Origin: Dactylococcopsis salina PCC 8305
Lineage (GTDB): Bacteria; Cyanobacteriota; Cyanobacteriia; Cyanobacteriales; Rubidibacteraceae
Length of the DNA: 64,000 bases
Direction of reading: 5' to 3'
NCBI RefSeq assembly: GCF_000317615.1
Contig: NC_019780.1
Span: 1,881,840 to 1,945,839, forward strand
The notes under the pieces: generated by a model
What the model was told of the DNA's origin: nothing
Database searches by the model: none
Seen by the model: the letters and a program-made list of their open reading frames with translations, nothing else
Program-made: the position numbers and the translations under genes
Shown here: in pieces, positions 45,105 through 53,327 of the stretch
Numbering within the stretch: position 1 is the first letter of the stretch
Layout of the letters: each line of letters opens with the position of its first letter

Positions 45105-45236
45105 ATGGAATCTGCAACAGTAATTAGCCTTTCAATTGGCGCGATTGTTTTAGCTGTAACCGGTTATTCTCTCTACCTTTCTTTTGGTCCTCCTTCTGCG
45201 GAACTAAGTGATCCATTTGAAGATCACGAGGATTAA
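45105..45236 (+). CDS. psbN: PsbN, PSII assembly factor (43 aa)
   Basis: Single-span thylakoid protein needed for assembly of the PSII reaction-centre heterodimer and repair from photoinhibition. It encodes a hydrophobic helix (ISLSIGAIVLAVTGYSLYLSF) followed by GPPSAELSDPFEDHED, the diagnostic PsbN ending. The usual neighbours psbH, psbB and psbT are not in this window. A repeat array lies about 85 bp upstream; a TACAAT hexamer at 45066-45071 is a possible -10. Confidence 0.93.
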   Translation: MESATVISLSIGAIVLAVTGYSLYLSFGPPSAELSDPFEDHED

Positions 45237-45264
45237 CACTTCTTTCTAGGAAAAGACTCTTTAA

Positions 45265-45428
45265 TGTCGGGTAATCCCCCCCTTTCAAAGGCTAGGGGGG
45301 ATTCTCCCCTTTCAAAAAGAGTCCTGAAATCTCCCCCATCTCCCTTGTCTCCCTTGTCTCCCCCATCTCCCTGCCTCCCTTGATTTCATTCATAATGAAA
45401 CAGCCCTGGGGGTTAGGGGGGATTCTCC
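45265..45428. mobile_element. Partial MITE family 2 inside a family 2 palindrome
   Basis: 45315-45408 is nearly identical to the right half of the element at 30562-30760 (AAGAGTCCTGAAATCTCC... to AATGAAACAGCCCTG), but the left half is absent. It is flanked by CCCCTTTCAAA and GGGGGTTAGGGGGG of a palindromic repeat. The strand of insertion is the same as in the complete copy. Confidence 0.72.
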
Positions 45429-46559
45429 CTAGCCTGATGAAAGTTTGGTCTTAATGGTTTCCACTAAGGCTTCGATCGCTTCGACAGTGGTAAAATAATG
45501 CACACAAGCGCGAATACAATCAGGATCAGCTAACGTTCGTAAGAGAAACCCCTCTTTTTCTAATTCGGTGACAAAGGGTTTATGGGAAATGTTCTCTAAC
45601 TGAAAGGAGACTAAACCCGCTTCTGGGGGAGAGGTGCGTAAACAATGAATCCCTTTGAGATTAGAAAGGCGTTCCCACAGTATTTTACTTAATTCACAAA
45701 TTTTATGATAACGTTCGGTAGTAGTTCCCCATTGATGATGTTGCTCGATCGCGCTTGTTAATCCCATATACTGAGGATAAGCGGCCGTCGCCACCTCAAA
45801 CTTCCGTCCATCTTCTTTGTAACTCACAGGTTTTCCTCGGTCATCCAGATTAATCCCACGCCAACCGATAAACGTAGGACGCAAATCACTAAAACTCGGT
45901 TTGGAAATATACAACCCACCCACGCCCGCCGGACCACATAGCCATTTATGTCCAGTAAAGGCATAAAAATCAACGTCAGTGTGGGGTAAATCTAACGGTA
46001 ATGATCCCACCGACTGCGCCGCATCCACCAAGACTTTTACTCCCTGTTGATGACAGACTTCCGTAATTGCTTTTAAGGGAAGCACCTGTCCAGTATTCCA
46101 CAACAAATGAGATAACACCACCAACTTTGTATTCTCTCGCAGATGCTGTTTAAATACCGCCGTTGGATCACCTTGATTGAGAGTGTCCATAATCGGACAG
46201 GTAGAATAGTTAATTCCGAAACGATCGGCAATTTCTTGAATGGTGGCAATAATCCCAGGATGTTCACAGTCGCTGAGAAGAATATGATCTTGCTTTTGCC
46301 AACTCAGTCCCCATAACGCTATATTACAGCCAACGGTGACATTTTCTGTGAGAGTAATCGTTTCTGGGGTTGTTCCTAACTCCTGCGCGATCGCCTGACG
46401 GGTGTTGGCGCTTTCTTCCTGTAACCACGCATTAACCCCTTGGGAAAAAGGCCCCTGTTCTTGGATTTTATCATATCCCTGCTCGATCGCGCTCAAAGTT
46501 TGCGGTGATAGTGGCCCTTGTCCACCAAAATTAAAATAACCTTTCTGTTTCCAACCCAT
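45429..46559 (-). CDS. Cysteine/cystine lyase-like class V aminotransferase
   Basis: PLP enzyme of the NifS-like fold, closest by recollection to the cyanobacterial L-cysteine/cystine C-S lyase C-DES. Key blocks: YFNFGGQGPLSPQTL, LTENVTVGCNIALWG, SDCEHPGIIATIQEI, VDAAQSVGSLPLDLPHTDVDFYAFTGHKWLCGP with the PLP Lys. The Cys loop of true desulfurases is not seen, which fits a lyase. Only about 6 residues precede YFNFGG, slightly shorter than usual. Confidence 0.78.
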   Translation of the reverse strand: MGWKQKGYFNFGGQGPLSPQTLSAIEQGYDKIQEQGPFSQGVNAWLQEESANTRQAIAQELGTTPETITLTENVTVGCNIALWGLSWQKQDHILLSDCEHPGIIATIQEIADRFGINYSTCPIMDTLNQGDPTAVFKQHLRENTKLVVLSHLLWNTGQVLPLKAITEVCHQQGVKVLVDAAQSVGSLPLDLPHTDVDFYAFTGHKWLCGPAGVGGLYISKPSFSDLRPTFIGWRGINLDDRGKPVSYKEDGRKFEVATAAYPQYMGLTSAIEQHHQWGTTTERYHKICELSKILWERLSNLKGIHCLRTSPPEAGLVSFQLENISHKPFVTELEKEGFLLRTLADPDCIRACVHYFTTVEAIEALVETIKTKLSSG

Positions 46560-46659
46560 GTTTAATTTCCAGCATTGTCCCCTTTTAGCCTAACGGTTTT
46601 CTTGCCCTAAGATCAAAAGTTATTCACTCCTATATTCTTTCGCCCCTAACCCATCAATA

Positions 46660-48147
46660 ATGTTGTTAAGTGATATTGTCCTTTTAGATTATAAACGTTG
46701 TAATCGTCGCCCCTTTTTAGATTTTTATGGTGATCCTAGTGAACAGGAAGAAACCAGAGAATTTCTCTTAAAACTGCGAGAAGAAAATCGAAATCAAGTT
46801 TTAGACATTCTAAACAATACTATCTATTATCAACTGGAAACCCCTTCCGAAGACTGGAGGAATCGCGGTCGAGAAACACTAGAAATGATGGAAAAAGGGG
46901 TTGATTGTATTCTGAATGGGGTATTATGGCAAACGGGTTTATCGGGTTGGAATATTCCGTTTTCGGTTCAGGAAACGGTAACTTTGTTGGCAACTCCCAG
47001 TTTATTAATTAAACAACCAGGTGATTCTATTTTTGGGAATTGGCAATACGAAGCAGTGAGTATTAAATTAGGTCGTCGTCCGAAGCCAGAATATAAATTA
47101 GTTGCTTCATTTCAAGGAAAACTTTTGTCAATGATTCAAGGAACAGAATTAGTTAATCCGCGTTTAATTCTTAAGTCTCGGAGTGAACATTCTGTCAACT
47201 TAAATCTTTGGCTTTCTCGCATGGAAGAAACCTTAACCGCGATTTTAGCAATGTTAATTTCTCGACAAGAACCGGAGGTATTTATTTCTCGACAACGTTG
47301 CAGTTTATGTCAATGGCAAGGGTTCTGTTATGAGGTGGCACAAGAACAAGAACATCTTTCTTTGTTACCTGGTGTGACACCGAGTCGTTATGAAGTTTTA
47401 AAGCAATTAGGGTTAACTTCTTTAGCGAGTTTAGCACAGGGAAATGAGCAGTTATTAGCGGACAATTTTGGAAAAAGTATTGCTTCTGATCTCAAAAAAC
47501 AAGCGATTTCTACCTTTTATAAAACACCTTTGTTAAAATCAGGTTCTCCCGCATCTATTTTAGAGACAATTCCCACTGCACCTCGCGAAATTTACTTTGA
47601 TATTGAAGCTGAACCAGAACGAAATTTAGACTATTTACTCGGTGTTTTAATTGTGGATTATGAAGAAAATACCGAAACATTTTATCCCTTAGTTGCGAAA
47701 ACGCCAGAAGCAGAAGCAGAAATCTGGGAACAGTTTTTAGATTTAGTTTTCCTTGATCCCTATGCTCCGATCTTCCATTATTCTAAATATGAGGCGGAAA
47801 CAATTAGACGGTTGGCTACGCTTTATAATACTTCACGAAAACAGGAACAGTTGCTACAAAAACGGTTAGTTGATCTACACGATCGAGTCACCCGATTTCT
47901 GATTCTTCCCACTGAAAATTATTCCTTAAAAACGATCGCGCAGTGGTTAGGGTTTCAATGGCAAGAAAAAGGAGTCAGTGGCGAACAATGTGTCTGTTGG
48001 TATGATCAATGGTTAAAAACGTACGATCGCGCTCTTTTAGACACAATTATCCGCTATAACGAGGATGACTGTCGAGCTACCTATCATCTCAAAACTTGGC
48101 TAGTTAATTTCTTATCTTCCTCTAGCCAAATTTGGAAAGATAAATAA
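46660..48147 (+). CDS. TM0106-family RecB-like nuclease with RNase H-like domain
   Basis: 495 residues. The N-terminal PD-(D/E)XK-like part has a candidate Fe-S set: CNRRPFLDF at about 14 and CSLCQWQGFC at about 216-225, a spacing like that in Cas4/AddB. Around 230-275 is a helix-hairpin-helix-like stretch (LLPGVTPSRYEVLKQLGLTSLASLAQ). The C-terminus (about 300-485) is a DEDD/RNase H-like exonuclease (YFDIEAEPERN, YNEDDCRATYHL). Predicted DNA repair nuclease, substrate unknown. Confidence 0.78.
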   Translation: MLLSDIVLLDYKRCNRRPFLDFYGDPSEQEETREFLLKLREENRNQVLDILNNTIYYQLETPSEDWRNRGRETLEMMEKGVDCILNGVLWQTGLSGWNIPFSVQETVTLLATPSLLIKQPGDSIFGNWQYEAVSIKLGRRPKPEYKLVASFQGKLLSMIQGTELVNPRLILKSRSEHSVNLNLWLSRMEETLTAILAMLISRQEPEVFISRQRCSLCQWQGFCYEVAQEQEHLSLLPGVTPSRYEVLKQLGLTSLASLAQGNEQLLADNFGKSIASDLKKQAISTFYKTPLLKSGSPASILETIPTAPREIYFDIEAEPERNLDYLLGVLIVDYEENTETFYPLVAKTPEAEAEIWEQFLDLVFLDPYAPIFHYSKYEAETIRRLATLYNTSRKQEQLLQKRLVDLHDRVTRFLILPTENYSLKTIAQWLGFQWQEKGVSGEQCVCWYDQWLKTYDRALLDTIIRYNEDDCRATYHLKTWLVNFLSSSSQIWKDK

Positions 48148-48177
48148 TATCAAAGGAAGGGTAATTGCTTATAATTG

Positions 48178-48400
48178 GTGTTGGGTTTCGCGTGGAGACG
48201 TTTCATGGAACGTCTCTACCCAACCTACTTTTTTGTCCTTTGTTCTTTGTTTTCTAATGACTAATTGGTGTTGGGTTTCGTAAACTCCACCCAACCTACA
48301 TGGTTGTCTAGTTGGGGGAACTAATACTATTTTCAACAATTGGCACTACACACCAACCCATTGTTCCCCCCTTTCAAAGGGGGGTTAGGGGGGATTTATT
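48178..48400. repeat. Two family 1 REPs and one family 2 palindrome
   Basis: REP with a nested GTGGAGACGTTTC...GAACGTCTCTAC palindrome (48178-48231), a second REP (48266-48299) and CCCCCCTTTCAAAGGGGGG-TTAGGGGGG (48365-48392). The rest to 48436 holds nothing recognisable. Confidence 0.85.
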
Positions 48401-48436
48401 GTAACTCGACTTTTCCGAAATGGTATAACATCATAT

Positions 48437-49528
48437 TTATGGTTTTTGTGCGATCCAATATTTACTGACAAAATGGTTTTGAACATCATTGAGAATAAAA
48501 CCAGCTTCCGTGAGTCTTTCCCCTAAATCATCATGGATATAGCTTTTATAATAAGGCTCATGGAACATTGCAGGGAAGTTTTCCATCATTGGCATTAACT
48601 CTGGATTTTCCATTGCTTGTATCGAATCGCAAATGACAAAAATGCCTCCAGATTTCAACACTCGAAACACTTCATTAATGACATTTTGACGGGCTTGGGG
48701 TGGTAATTCATGGAAGGTAAAAACACAACTTACACCATGGAAAAACTGATCTGAATAAGGAAGACTCTCGCCATTACTTTGGATTAATTGCGGTAATTCT
48801 CCTGGAATTTCTGATAGTAGTTGATTCGCTTTTCTGAGATACGCTGGGGATAAATCTGTTCCATGTAAAGAAACTTTGGGTAACATTCCTCGGATATTAC
48901 GAAGGGTGCGCCCAGTTCCACAAGCCACATCTAAAACTTTGGTTTCTGAAGAATGGAAAGAAGCCACTTCTCTTAATCCGAGTTTCAAGGGGGCTAAAAT
49001 CCGTCGCCGCATCGCGTCTGCTGCTCCATTGAATAATAATTCAACTTGTAGATCATACAAGTTTGCGGATAAATCGCTGAGATAACCATTGGTTTGATGA
49101 TGGAAGTTTTGCAGATAATATTGGGGATAGCCTTCGGTGTCAATGTCTGGAGAAAATTCCTGATACCGTTTATTTTGTATCCGATCCCAAATCGATGGCA
49201 AATCTAACCAGACCATCGGATAATAGATGAAAAAATCATCCCAAGGATTGTCAAAAAGTAAGTCAGTGGGATAAATTCCTTTTTCGGCTTCTTCCCAGTC
49301 TGTTTCTAGCAATTGATTCAAGCGTAACCGCACCTGGTTTAATATGTCTGGGGGTAAGGATTGAACTTCCTCTTCTTGTTGTGGAAGGGCTAAACTGGTG
49401 ATGCGAGAACTAATGGTTTTATGAGTGAAGGCGAAAATGTTCTTACTTTGCTGAAAGGTGTTATAGGCTAACTTGGTTAAAGGATTTAAAGCTCGATCGA
49501 GTTGGTTAGAAGATGCTGTGGAGTCCAT
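48437..49528 (-). CDS. Class I SAM-dependent methyltransferase (363 aa)
   Basis: Methyltransferase_11-type domain in the C-terminal half (about 195-330): LDVACGTGRTLRNIRGMLP, HGTDLSPAYLRKANQLL, SCVFTFHELP, EVFRVLKSGGIFVICDS. The first 190 residues form a distinct region rich in Trp and aromatics (NPWDDFFIYYPMVWLDLPSIWDR) often seen in cyanobacterial homologs. Its target is unknown; no membrane spans. Confidence 0.8.
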   Translation of the reverse strand: MDSTASSNQLDRALNPLTKLAYNTFQQSKNIFAFTHKTISSRITSLALPQQEEEVQSLPPDILNQVRLRLNQLLETDWEEAEKGIYPTDLLFDNPWDDFFIYYPMVWLDLPSIWDRIQNKRYQEFSPDIDTEGYPQYYLQNFHHQTNGYLSDLSANLYDLQVELLFNGAADAMRRRILAPLKLGLREVASFHSSETKVLDVACGTGRTLRNIRGMLPKVSLHGTDLSPAYLRKANQLLSEIPGELPQLIQSNGESLPYSDQFFHGVSCVFTFHELPPQARQNVINEVFRVLKSGGIFVICDSIQAMENPELMPMMENFPAMFHEPYYKSYIHDDLGERLTEAGFILNDVQNHFVSKYWIAQKP

Positions 49529-49615
49529 AATCCGCTTCTTAGGTACTGTATAGTTTTGTTAAGATTGCTTAGAAATTATTATAGCAATCATTGAATATCC
49601 GCCCCCTAAGATAAA

Positions 49616-49858
49616 GTAGGTTGGGTGAAGGGAAGCGAAACCCAACAGCAATCAGTAAAAGCGAAAGTAGTTTCGCCCCCTAACCTCCAAGTTTGGGGGA
49701 ACTGGAAGTTTCGCCCCCTAACCCCCAAGTTTGGGGGAACTGAAAGTTTCGCCCCCTAACCCCCAAGTTTGGGGGAACTGGAAGTTTCGCCCCCTAACCC
49801 CCAAGTTTGGGGGAACTGGAAGTTTCGCCCCCTAACCCCCAAGTTTGGGGGAACTGGA
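49616..49858. repeat. REP family 1 plus 38-bp tandem array, five copies
   Basis: GTAGGTTGGGTG...GAAACCCAACAG at 49617-49649, then five units of GCCCCCTAACCCCCAAGTTT followed by GGGGGAACTGGAAGTTTC (49671-49858). It lies downstream of the S4 gene. Confidence 0.9.
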
Positions 49859-49900
49859 AGAGAGTTGATTGCTAGCTAGGTCTTACCAGTCATCGAGTTA

Positions 49901-50092
49901 CTATAATTCCACCGTATAAGTAATGCCAAAAACCGTCACTCGATCGCCATTCACTAATTTTTTACCGCGACGGGTTTCGATTTCATCATTGACTAAAACT
50001 TCTTCATCCCAAATTATCATCTTTGCTTCCCCTCCAGTTTGTGTAATGCCTTTATATTTGAGAAATTGATCAAGTTTAATGGTTTCGTTCAT
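49901..50092 (-). CDS. S4-domain RNA-binding protein (YaaA/YbcJ-like)
   Basis: 63-residue single S4 domain: IKLDQFLKYKGITQTGGEAKMIIWDEEVLVNDEIETRRGKKLVNGDRV. Members are associated with ribosome assembly (RlbA/YaaA type). Length is normal for a stand-alone S4. It has its own upstream region, divergent from the Phd antitoxin. Confidence 0.87.
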   Translation of the reverse strand: MNETIKLDQFLKYKGITQTGGEAKMIIWDEEVLVNDEIETRRGKKLVNGDRVTVFGITYTVEL

Positions 50093-50188
50093 CTAGGGAA
50101 AGGATAAAAAAAGTATTTTAACGTAAAACTTAAGTCTTGTTAAGATTTTAATATAACTAAGCTAAGTTTAGCCAAGTCAGCAAACAAG

Positions 50189-50428
50189 ATGAAAATTACA
50201 AACATTCACACTGCGAAAACATCTCTCTCACAACTGATTGCATCAGCATTAGAGGGAGAAGAAGTGATTATCAGCAAAGCGGGTAAACCGCTTGTGCGTC
50301 TGATTCCTTATCATTCTAGCCAAGAGCCTAGAATACCTGGAGACTGGGAAGGTCAAGTCAAAATGGCTGATGATTTTAATACGACTCCTGAAGAAGTCAT
50401 TGAAGGCTTCTATGGAGAGAAAACATGA
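50189..50428 (+). CDS. Phd/YefM-family antitoxin
   Basis: DNA-binding antitoxin: ITNIHTAKTSLSQLIASALEGEEVIISKAGKPLVRLIPY is the full Phd-type fold, and PGDWEGQVKMADDFNTTPEEVIEGFYGE is the toxin-binding tail. Its TGA overlaps the ATG of a VapC reading frame that is now truncated, so it appears to be an orphan antitoxin. It may still autoregulate its promoter at 50110-50180. Confidence 0.85.
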   Translation: MKITNIHTAKTSLSQLIASALEGEEVIISKAGKPLVRLIPYHSSQEPRIPGDWEGQVKMADDFNTTPEEVIEGFYGEKT

Positions 50429-50487
50429 GTTATTTACTGGATACTCACGCGCTACTTTGGTGGTTAGATAATAATCCTACTGCTTAA
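50425..50487 (+). pseudogene. Truncated VapC/PIN toxin remnant
   Basis: MSYLLDTHALLWWLDNNPTA-stop is the standard start of a PIN toxin, including the first catalytic Asp, cut off by TAA after 20 codons. The sequence downstream has no further PIN motifs, so the rest is deleted rather than simply frameshifted. Confidence 0.75.
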
Positions 50488-50579
50488 TTTACTGATTCTA
50501 ACTGAGAAGAAAATCTCAAGTCCTTCAGAAAATACTATAAAGTTATAATATTATGTTCAACTCTAATTAAATCACAAGA

Positions 50580-50819
50580 ATGTCTTATCAAGAGATTAAT
50601 TTACACAATCGGGAACATCAAATCATCAGCGCGATCGAGCGTGATAATCGCAGTTTACCAGATTCATTTCGAGAAGCAAAATACAAAAAAATGTCAAATT
50701 CTCCCTATTTGTTTTTACGGGGAACTAATCATTTCAATATGCGGATTGCGTCCAACAAGATTATCAAACCTTTCTCGCCTATTTTGAACCCAAATCTACA
50801 TAATAAATTGGGGTTATAA
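50580..50819 (+). pseudogene. DUF2252-like N-terminal remnant
   Basis: REAKYKKMSNSPYLFLRGTNHF resembles the phosphotransferase-like DUF2252 N-terminus (KMA-SPF-F-RGT-H). The homologous part stops after about 53 residues; the remainder is not recognisable, and the frame ends at the 3' end of mgtE. Family members are about 400 residues, so this is a fragment. Confidence 0.45.
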
Positions 50820-52202
50820 ATCCAGCACAATGCGAGCAATATTAAAGTAAATTAACACGCCTAAAACATCCACTGCGGTAGTAATAAAAGGCGCAGACAT
50901 TAAAGCAGGATCAAGTCCAAGAGAACGGAAGAGAAACGGTAAAGCTGAACCCGCGACAGAGGCTAAAATCGCGATCGCAATTAAACTTAATCCGACGGCG
51001 ATCGAAACAACCAAACTTCCTTGTAGCCAAAACGACCAAAGTGTCGCCACTGATCCCAAAATTAAGCCTAATAACGCGCCCGCGAGTGCTTCTCGAAAAA
51101 TCACATAACCCACCCCTAAAGAACGGATTTCATCGGTGTTTAAGCCTCGAATGACAACCGTTGAAGACTGCGCTCCCACGTTTCCCCCCGTACCCGTTAA
51201 AAGGGGAATAAACGCGGCGAGAGTAACCACTTGTTGTAAGATGTCTTCTTGGGATTGAATAATGCTACCCGTGACGGTATTGGTTAGTAACAAGACGAAC
51301 AGCCAAACCACTCGTTTACGAGCTACCGCGAGGAGGTTGGTTTGGAAGTAGTTATCGCCGTCGGATTGAACGCCGCCAAGGGTATAAATGTCTTCTGTGG
51401 TTTCTTGTTCTAAAATGTCCATGACATCATCAACCGTGACGACACCGACTAAACGCTGTTCTCGATCGACCACTGGAATCGCTAATAAATCATACCGTTG
51501 AATCAAACGCGCCACTTCTTCTTGATCCGTATCGGTGTAAACGGAAACCACTTCCCGCGTCACAATTGCTGAGAGGGGCGCTTCAGGAGAGGCTAACACT
51601 AAATCTCTGAGAGAGACAATTCCTGTGAGGTGACGAGACGCATCGGTGACATAAAGATAGTAAATAATTTCCGAGGCGTTGGCAAGATTGCGAATCCGTT
51701 GTAAAGTTTGCTCTACCGTTAGACTATCTTTAAGGGAGATATATTCTGGGGTCATAATGCGTCCCGCAGTGTCTTCCTGATAGCCTAAGAGTAAAGCGGT
51801 GTTTTGACGCTCTTTTGGACTCATTTCTGCCAATAAGCGCCGCACTACCTTCGCGGGGAGTTCATCGAATAAACGAGCGCGATCGTCTGGGGACATTTGA
51901 TCCACAATTTCGATCACTTCTTGACGCTTAAATTCTTCAATTAGTGCTTGTTGGACGCTAGAATCAAGATGTTCGTAAACTTCGATCGCTTCGGTTTTGG
52001 AGAGGAGACGAAACGCGATCGCCTGCATGGATTCTGGCAAATTCTCGATCGCTTCGGCGATATCCACTGCTTTCACGGGAACAAGCAACGATTTTGCCCC
52101 TTCTAAGTTATTCTTTTCCAGTAGAGCTTCCAGTTGATTTCTGACTAACTCAGGAATTTCACTATGGGGGGTGTTTTCGATTGAAGATACAGATTCAGCC
52201 AC
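50814..52202 (-). CDS. mgtE: Magnesium transporter MgtE
   Basis: Mg2+-gated Mg2+ channel. Domains in order: the N superhelical domain (about 15-125; LDSSVQQALIEEFKRQEVIEIVDQMSPDDRARLFDELPAKVVRRLLAEM), two CBS domains (about 135-260; IMTPEYISLKDSLTVEQTL, IPVVDREQRLVGVVTVDDVMD), a plug helix and five membrane helices (about 285-462; PLLTGTGGNVGAQSSTVVIRGL is the pore motif). I start at GTG 52202 because AGGAG lies 8 nt upstream; an upstream TTG at 52226 is open. Confidence 0.94.
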   Translation of the reverse strand: MAESVSSIENTPHSEIPELVRNQLEALLEKNNLEGAKSLLVPVKAVDIAEAIENLPESMQAIAFRLLSKTEAIEVYEHLDSSVQQALIEEFKRQEVIEIVDQMSPDDRARLFDELPAKVVRRLLAEMSPKERQNTALLLGYQEDTAGRIMTPEYISLKDSLTVEQTLQRIRNLANASEIIYYLYVTDASRHLTGIVSLRDLVLASPEAPLSAIVTREVVSVYTDTDQEEVARLIQRYDLLAIPVVDREQRLVGVVTVDDVMDILEQETTEDIYTLGGVQSDGDNYFQTNLLAVARKRVVWLFVLLLTNTVTGSIIQSQEDILQQVVTLAAFIPLLTGTGGNVGAQSSTVVIRGLNTDEIRSLGVGYVIFREALAGALLGLILGSVATLWSFWLQGSLVVSIAVGLSLIAIAILASVAGSALPFLFRSLGLDPALMSAPFITTAVDVLGVLIYFNIARIVLDL

Positions 52203-52245
52203 AGCAACTTCTCCTAACCGATGCAATCATATCTACTATATTAGG

Positions 52246-52529
52246 GTTTGCTGAAAAAGTTAATTAGTTGGCGTAGTAAGGCAAAAGGCAAGAGGCAAGA
52301 GGCAAAAGGCAAGATGGGGAAGATGGGGAAGATGGGGAAGATGGGGAAGATGGGGAAGATGGGGAAGATGGGGAAGATGGGGAAGATGGGGAAGATGGGG
52401 AAGAAAAATTGTCTCCCTTGTCTCCCATTTCTCCCATTTCTCCCTTGTCTCCCTTGCACTTTTTTGAGGAGTTAAGAACCTTAAAGCCTCATTGGGTAAG
52501 GGTTTCAGTTTTATTCAGGAAGCCCTATA
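52246..52529. mobile_element. MITE-like element, family 1, copy C (complete)
   Basis: Bounded by TA-GGGTTTGCTGAAAAAGT and TTCAGTTTTATTCAGGAAGCCC-TA, so GGGTTTGCTGAA and TTCAGGAAGCCC act as imperfect terminal inverted repeats flanked by a TA dinucleotide, as in IS630/Tc1-type elements. The interior is mosaic: GGCAAAA/GGCAAGA heptamers, about ten nonamers GATGGGGAA (52313-52403) and TTGTCTCCC repeats. It has no reading frame except across repeats. Confidence 0.75.
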
Positions 52530-52661
52530 TTAGGTTTCAGGATGATTCGTTACGCTCGATCGAACTGGATAATTTTTTCTGCTAAAATTAGACTCAGGGT
52601 TGGTGAGGACGTTATATCCTAAGATTAGGATTGAGTTTAAGGTAAATTTTAGGAGTAAATT

Positions 52662-53108
52662 ATGACAGAACCCACTAACACCAATGATCAAAGCAACGAA
52701 ACCAATGTTTCTCAAAGTAGTTCTATTGAAGTGAGCGATCGAACGAACTCCTTAGTGGATCAAAATATGCCCAATGCGTCTGATCAAGTGAGACAAGAAA
52801 CGAAACAACTCATAGAAGCAATCACTCGTAAGGCACAATCAGAAACCCAAAAAGCGGGAGAACTTGTCCAAGAAAACTATCTTGAGGCGGTGCGTAACAT
52901 TCGTACCGAAATCGAAAAACTCAATCTTGATCCTGAAAGAGTCGAAGAGTCCATTAAATTAGTCCAAATGGATGCGGAGAAAAATTGGGAGTCTTTAGTC
53001 AAAGAATTTGAAGACTTTGGCAATCGTCTGAATGAAGCGGCGCAAGCAGCTTGGTCAATTTTAACCGCTTCTGATGATGATTCCGATTCTTCCTCTCAAT
53101 CCAAGTAA
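52662..53108 (+). CDS. Conserved helical hypothetical protein (148 aa)
   Basis: Function not recognised. The first 45 residues are Ser/Thr/Asn/Gln-rich and probably disordered. About 45-140 are highly charged amphipathic helix (VRQETKQLIEAITRKAQSETQKAGELVQENYLEAVRNIRTEIEKLN), and the tail is Asp/Ser-rich. No membrane segment. GGAG lies 8 bp before the ATG. Its 3' end overlaps the tail of the convergent small membrane-protein gene by 48 bp. Confidence 0.7.
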   Translation: MTEPTNTNDQSNETNVSQSSSIEVSDRTNSLVDQNMPNASDQVRQETKQLIEAITRKAQSETQKAGELVQENYLEAVRNIRTEIEKLNLDPERVEESIKLVQMDAEKNWESLVKEFEDFGNRLNEAAQAAWSILTASDDDSDSSSQSK

Positions 53109-53327
53109 TGATCTAATCATTGGGTGGGCCTCCCCCACCGCAACACCGATTAAACATTTAAACGCCCTGTGGTAATCAACTGATCGCCGACTGCTGATAA
53201 AAACCAACAGAATCCCGATCGCGATCGCACCAGCACCGAGAAACTTTCCCGCGTTGGGCATTGTAAAAAATAACAACACCCCAAACGTCAGGAACAAAAT
53301 TGAGCCATCCGCAGCGACACCGCTCAT
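53061..53327 (-). CDS. Small membrane protein coupled to the Ctp protease gene
   Basis: 88 residues with two hydrophobic segments (about 8-22 and 26-45: GSILFLTFGVLLFFTM, GKFLGAGAIAIGILLVFI). Its ATG overlaps the TGA of the protease gene (ATGA), a good sign of coupled translation. After residue 55 the frame crosses a family 3 REP-like palindrome (53118-53140), which supplies the unconserved-looking tail and pushes it into the convergent gene. The original protein was probably about 55 residues. Confidence 0.55.
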   Translation of the reverse strand: MSGVAADGSILFLTFGVLLFFTMPNAGKFLGAGAIAIGILLVFISSRRSVDYHRAFKCLIGVAVGEAHPMIRSLLGLRGRIGIIIRSG

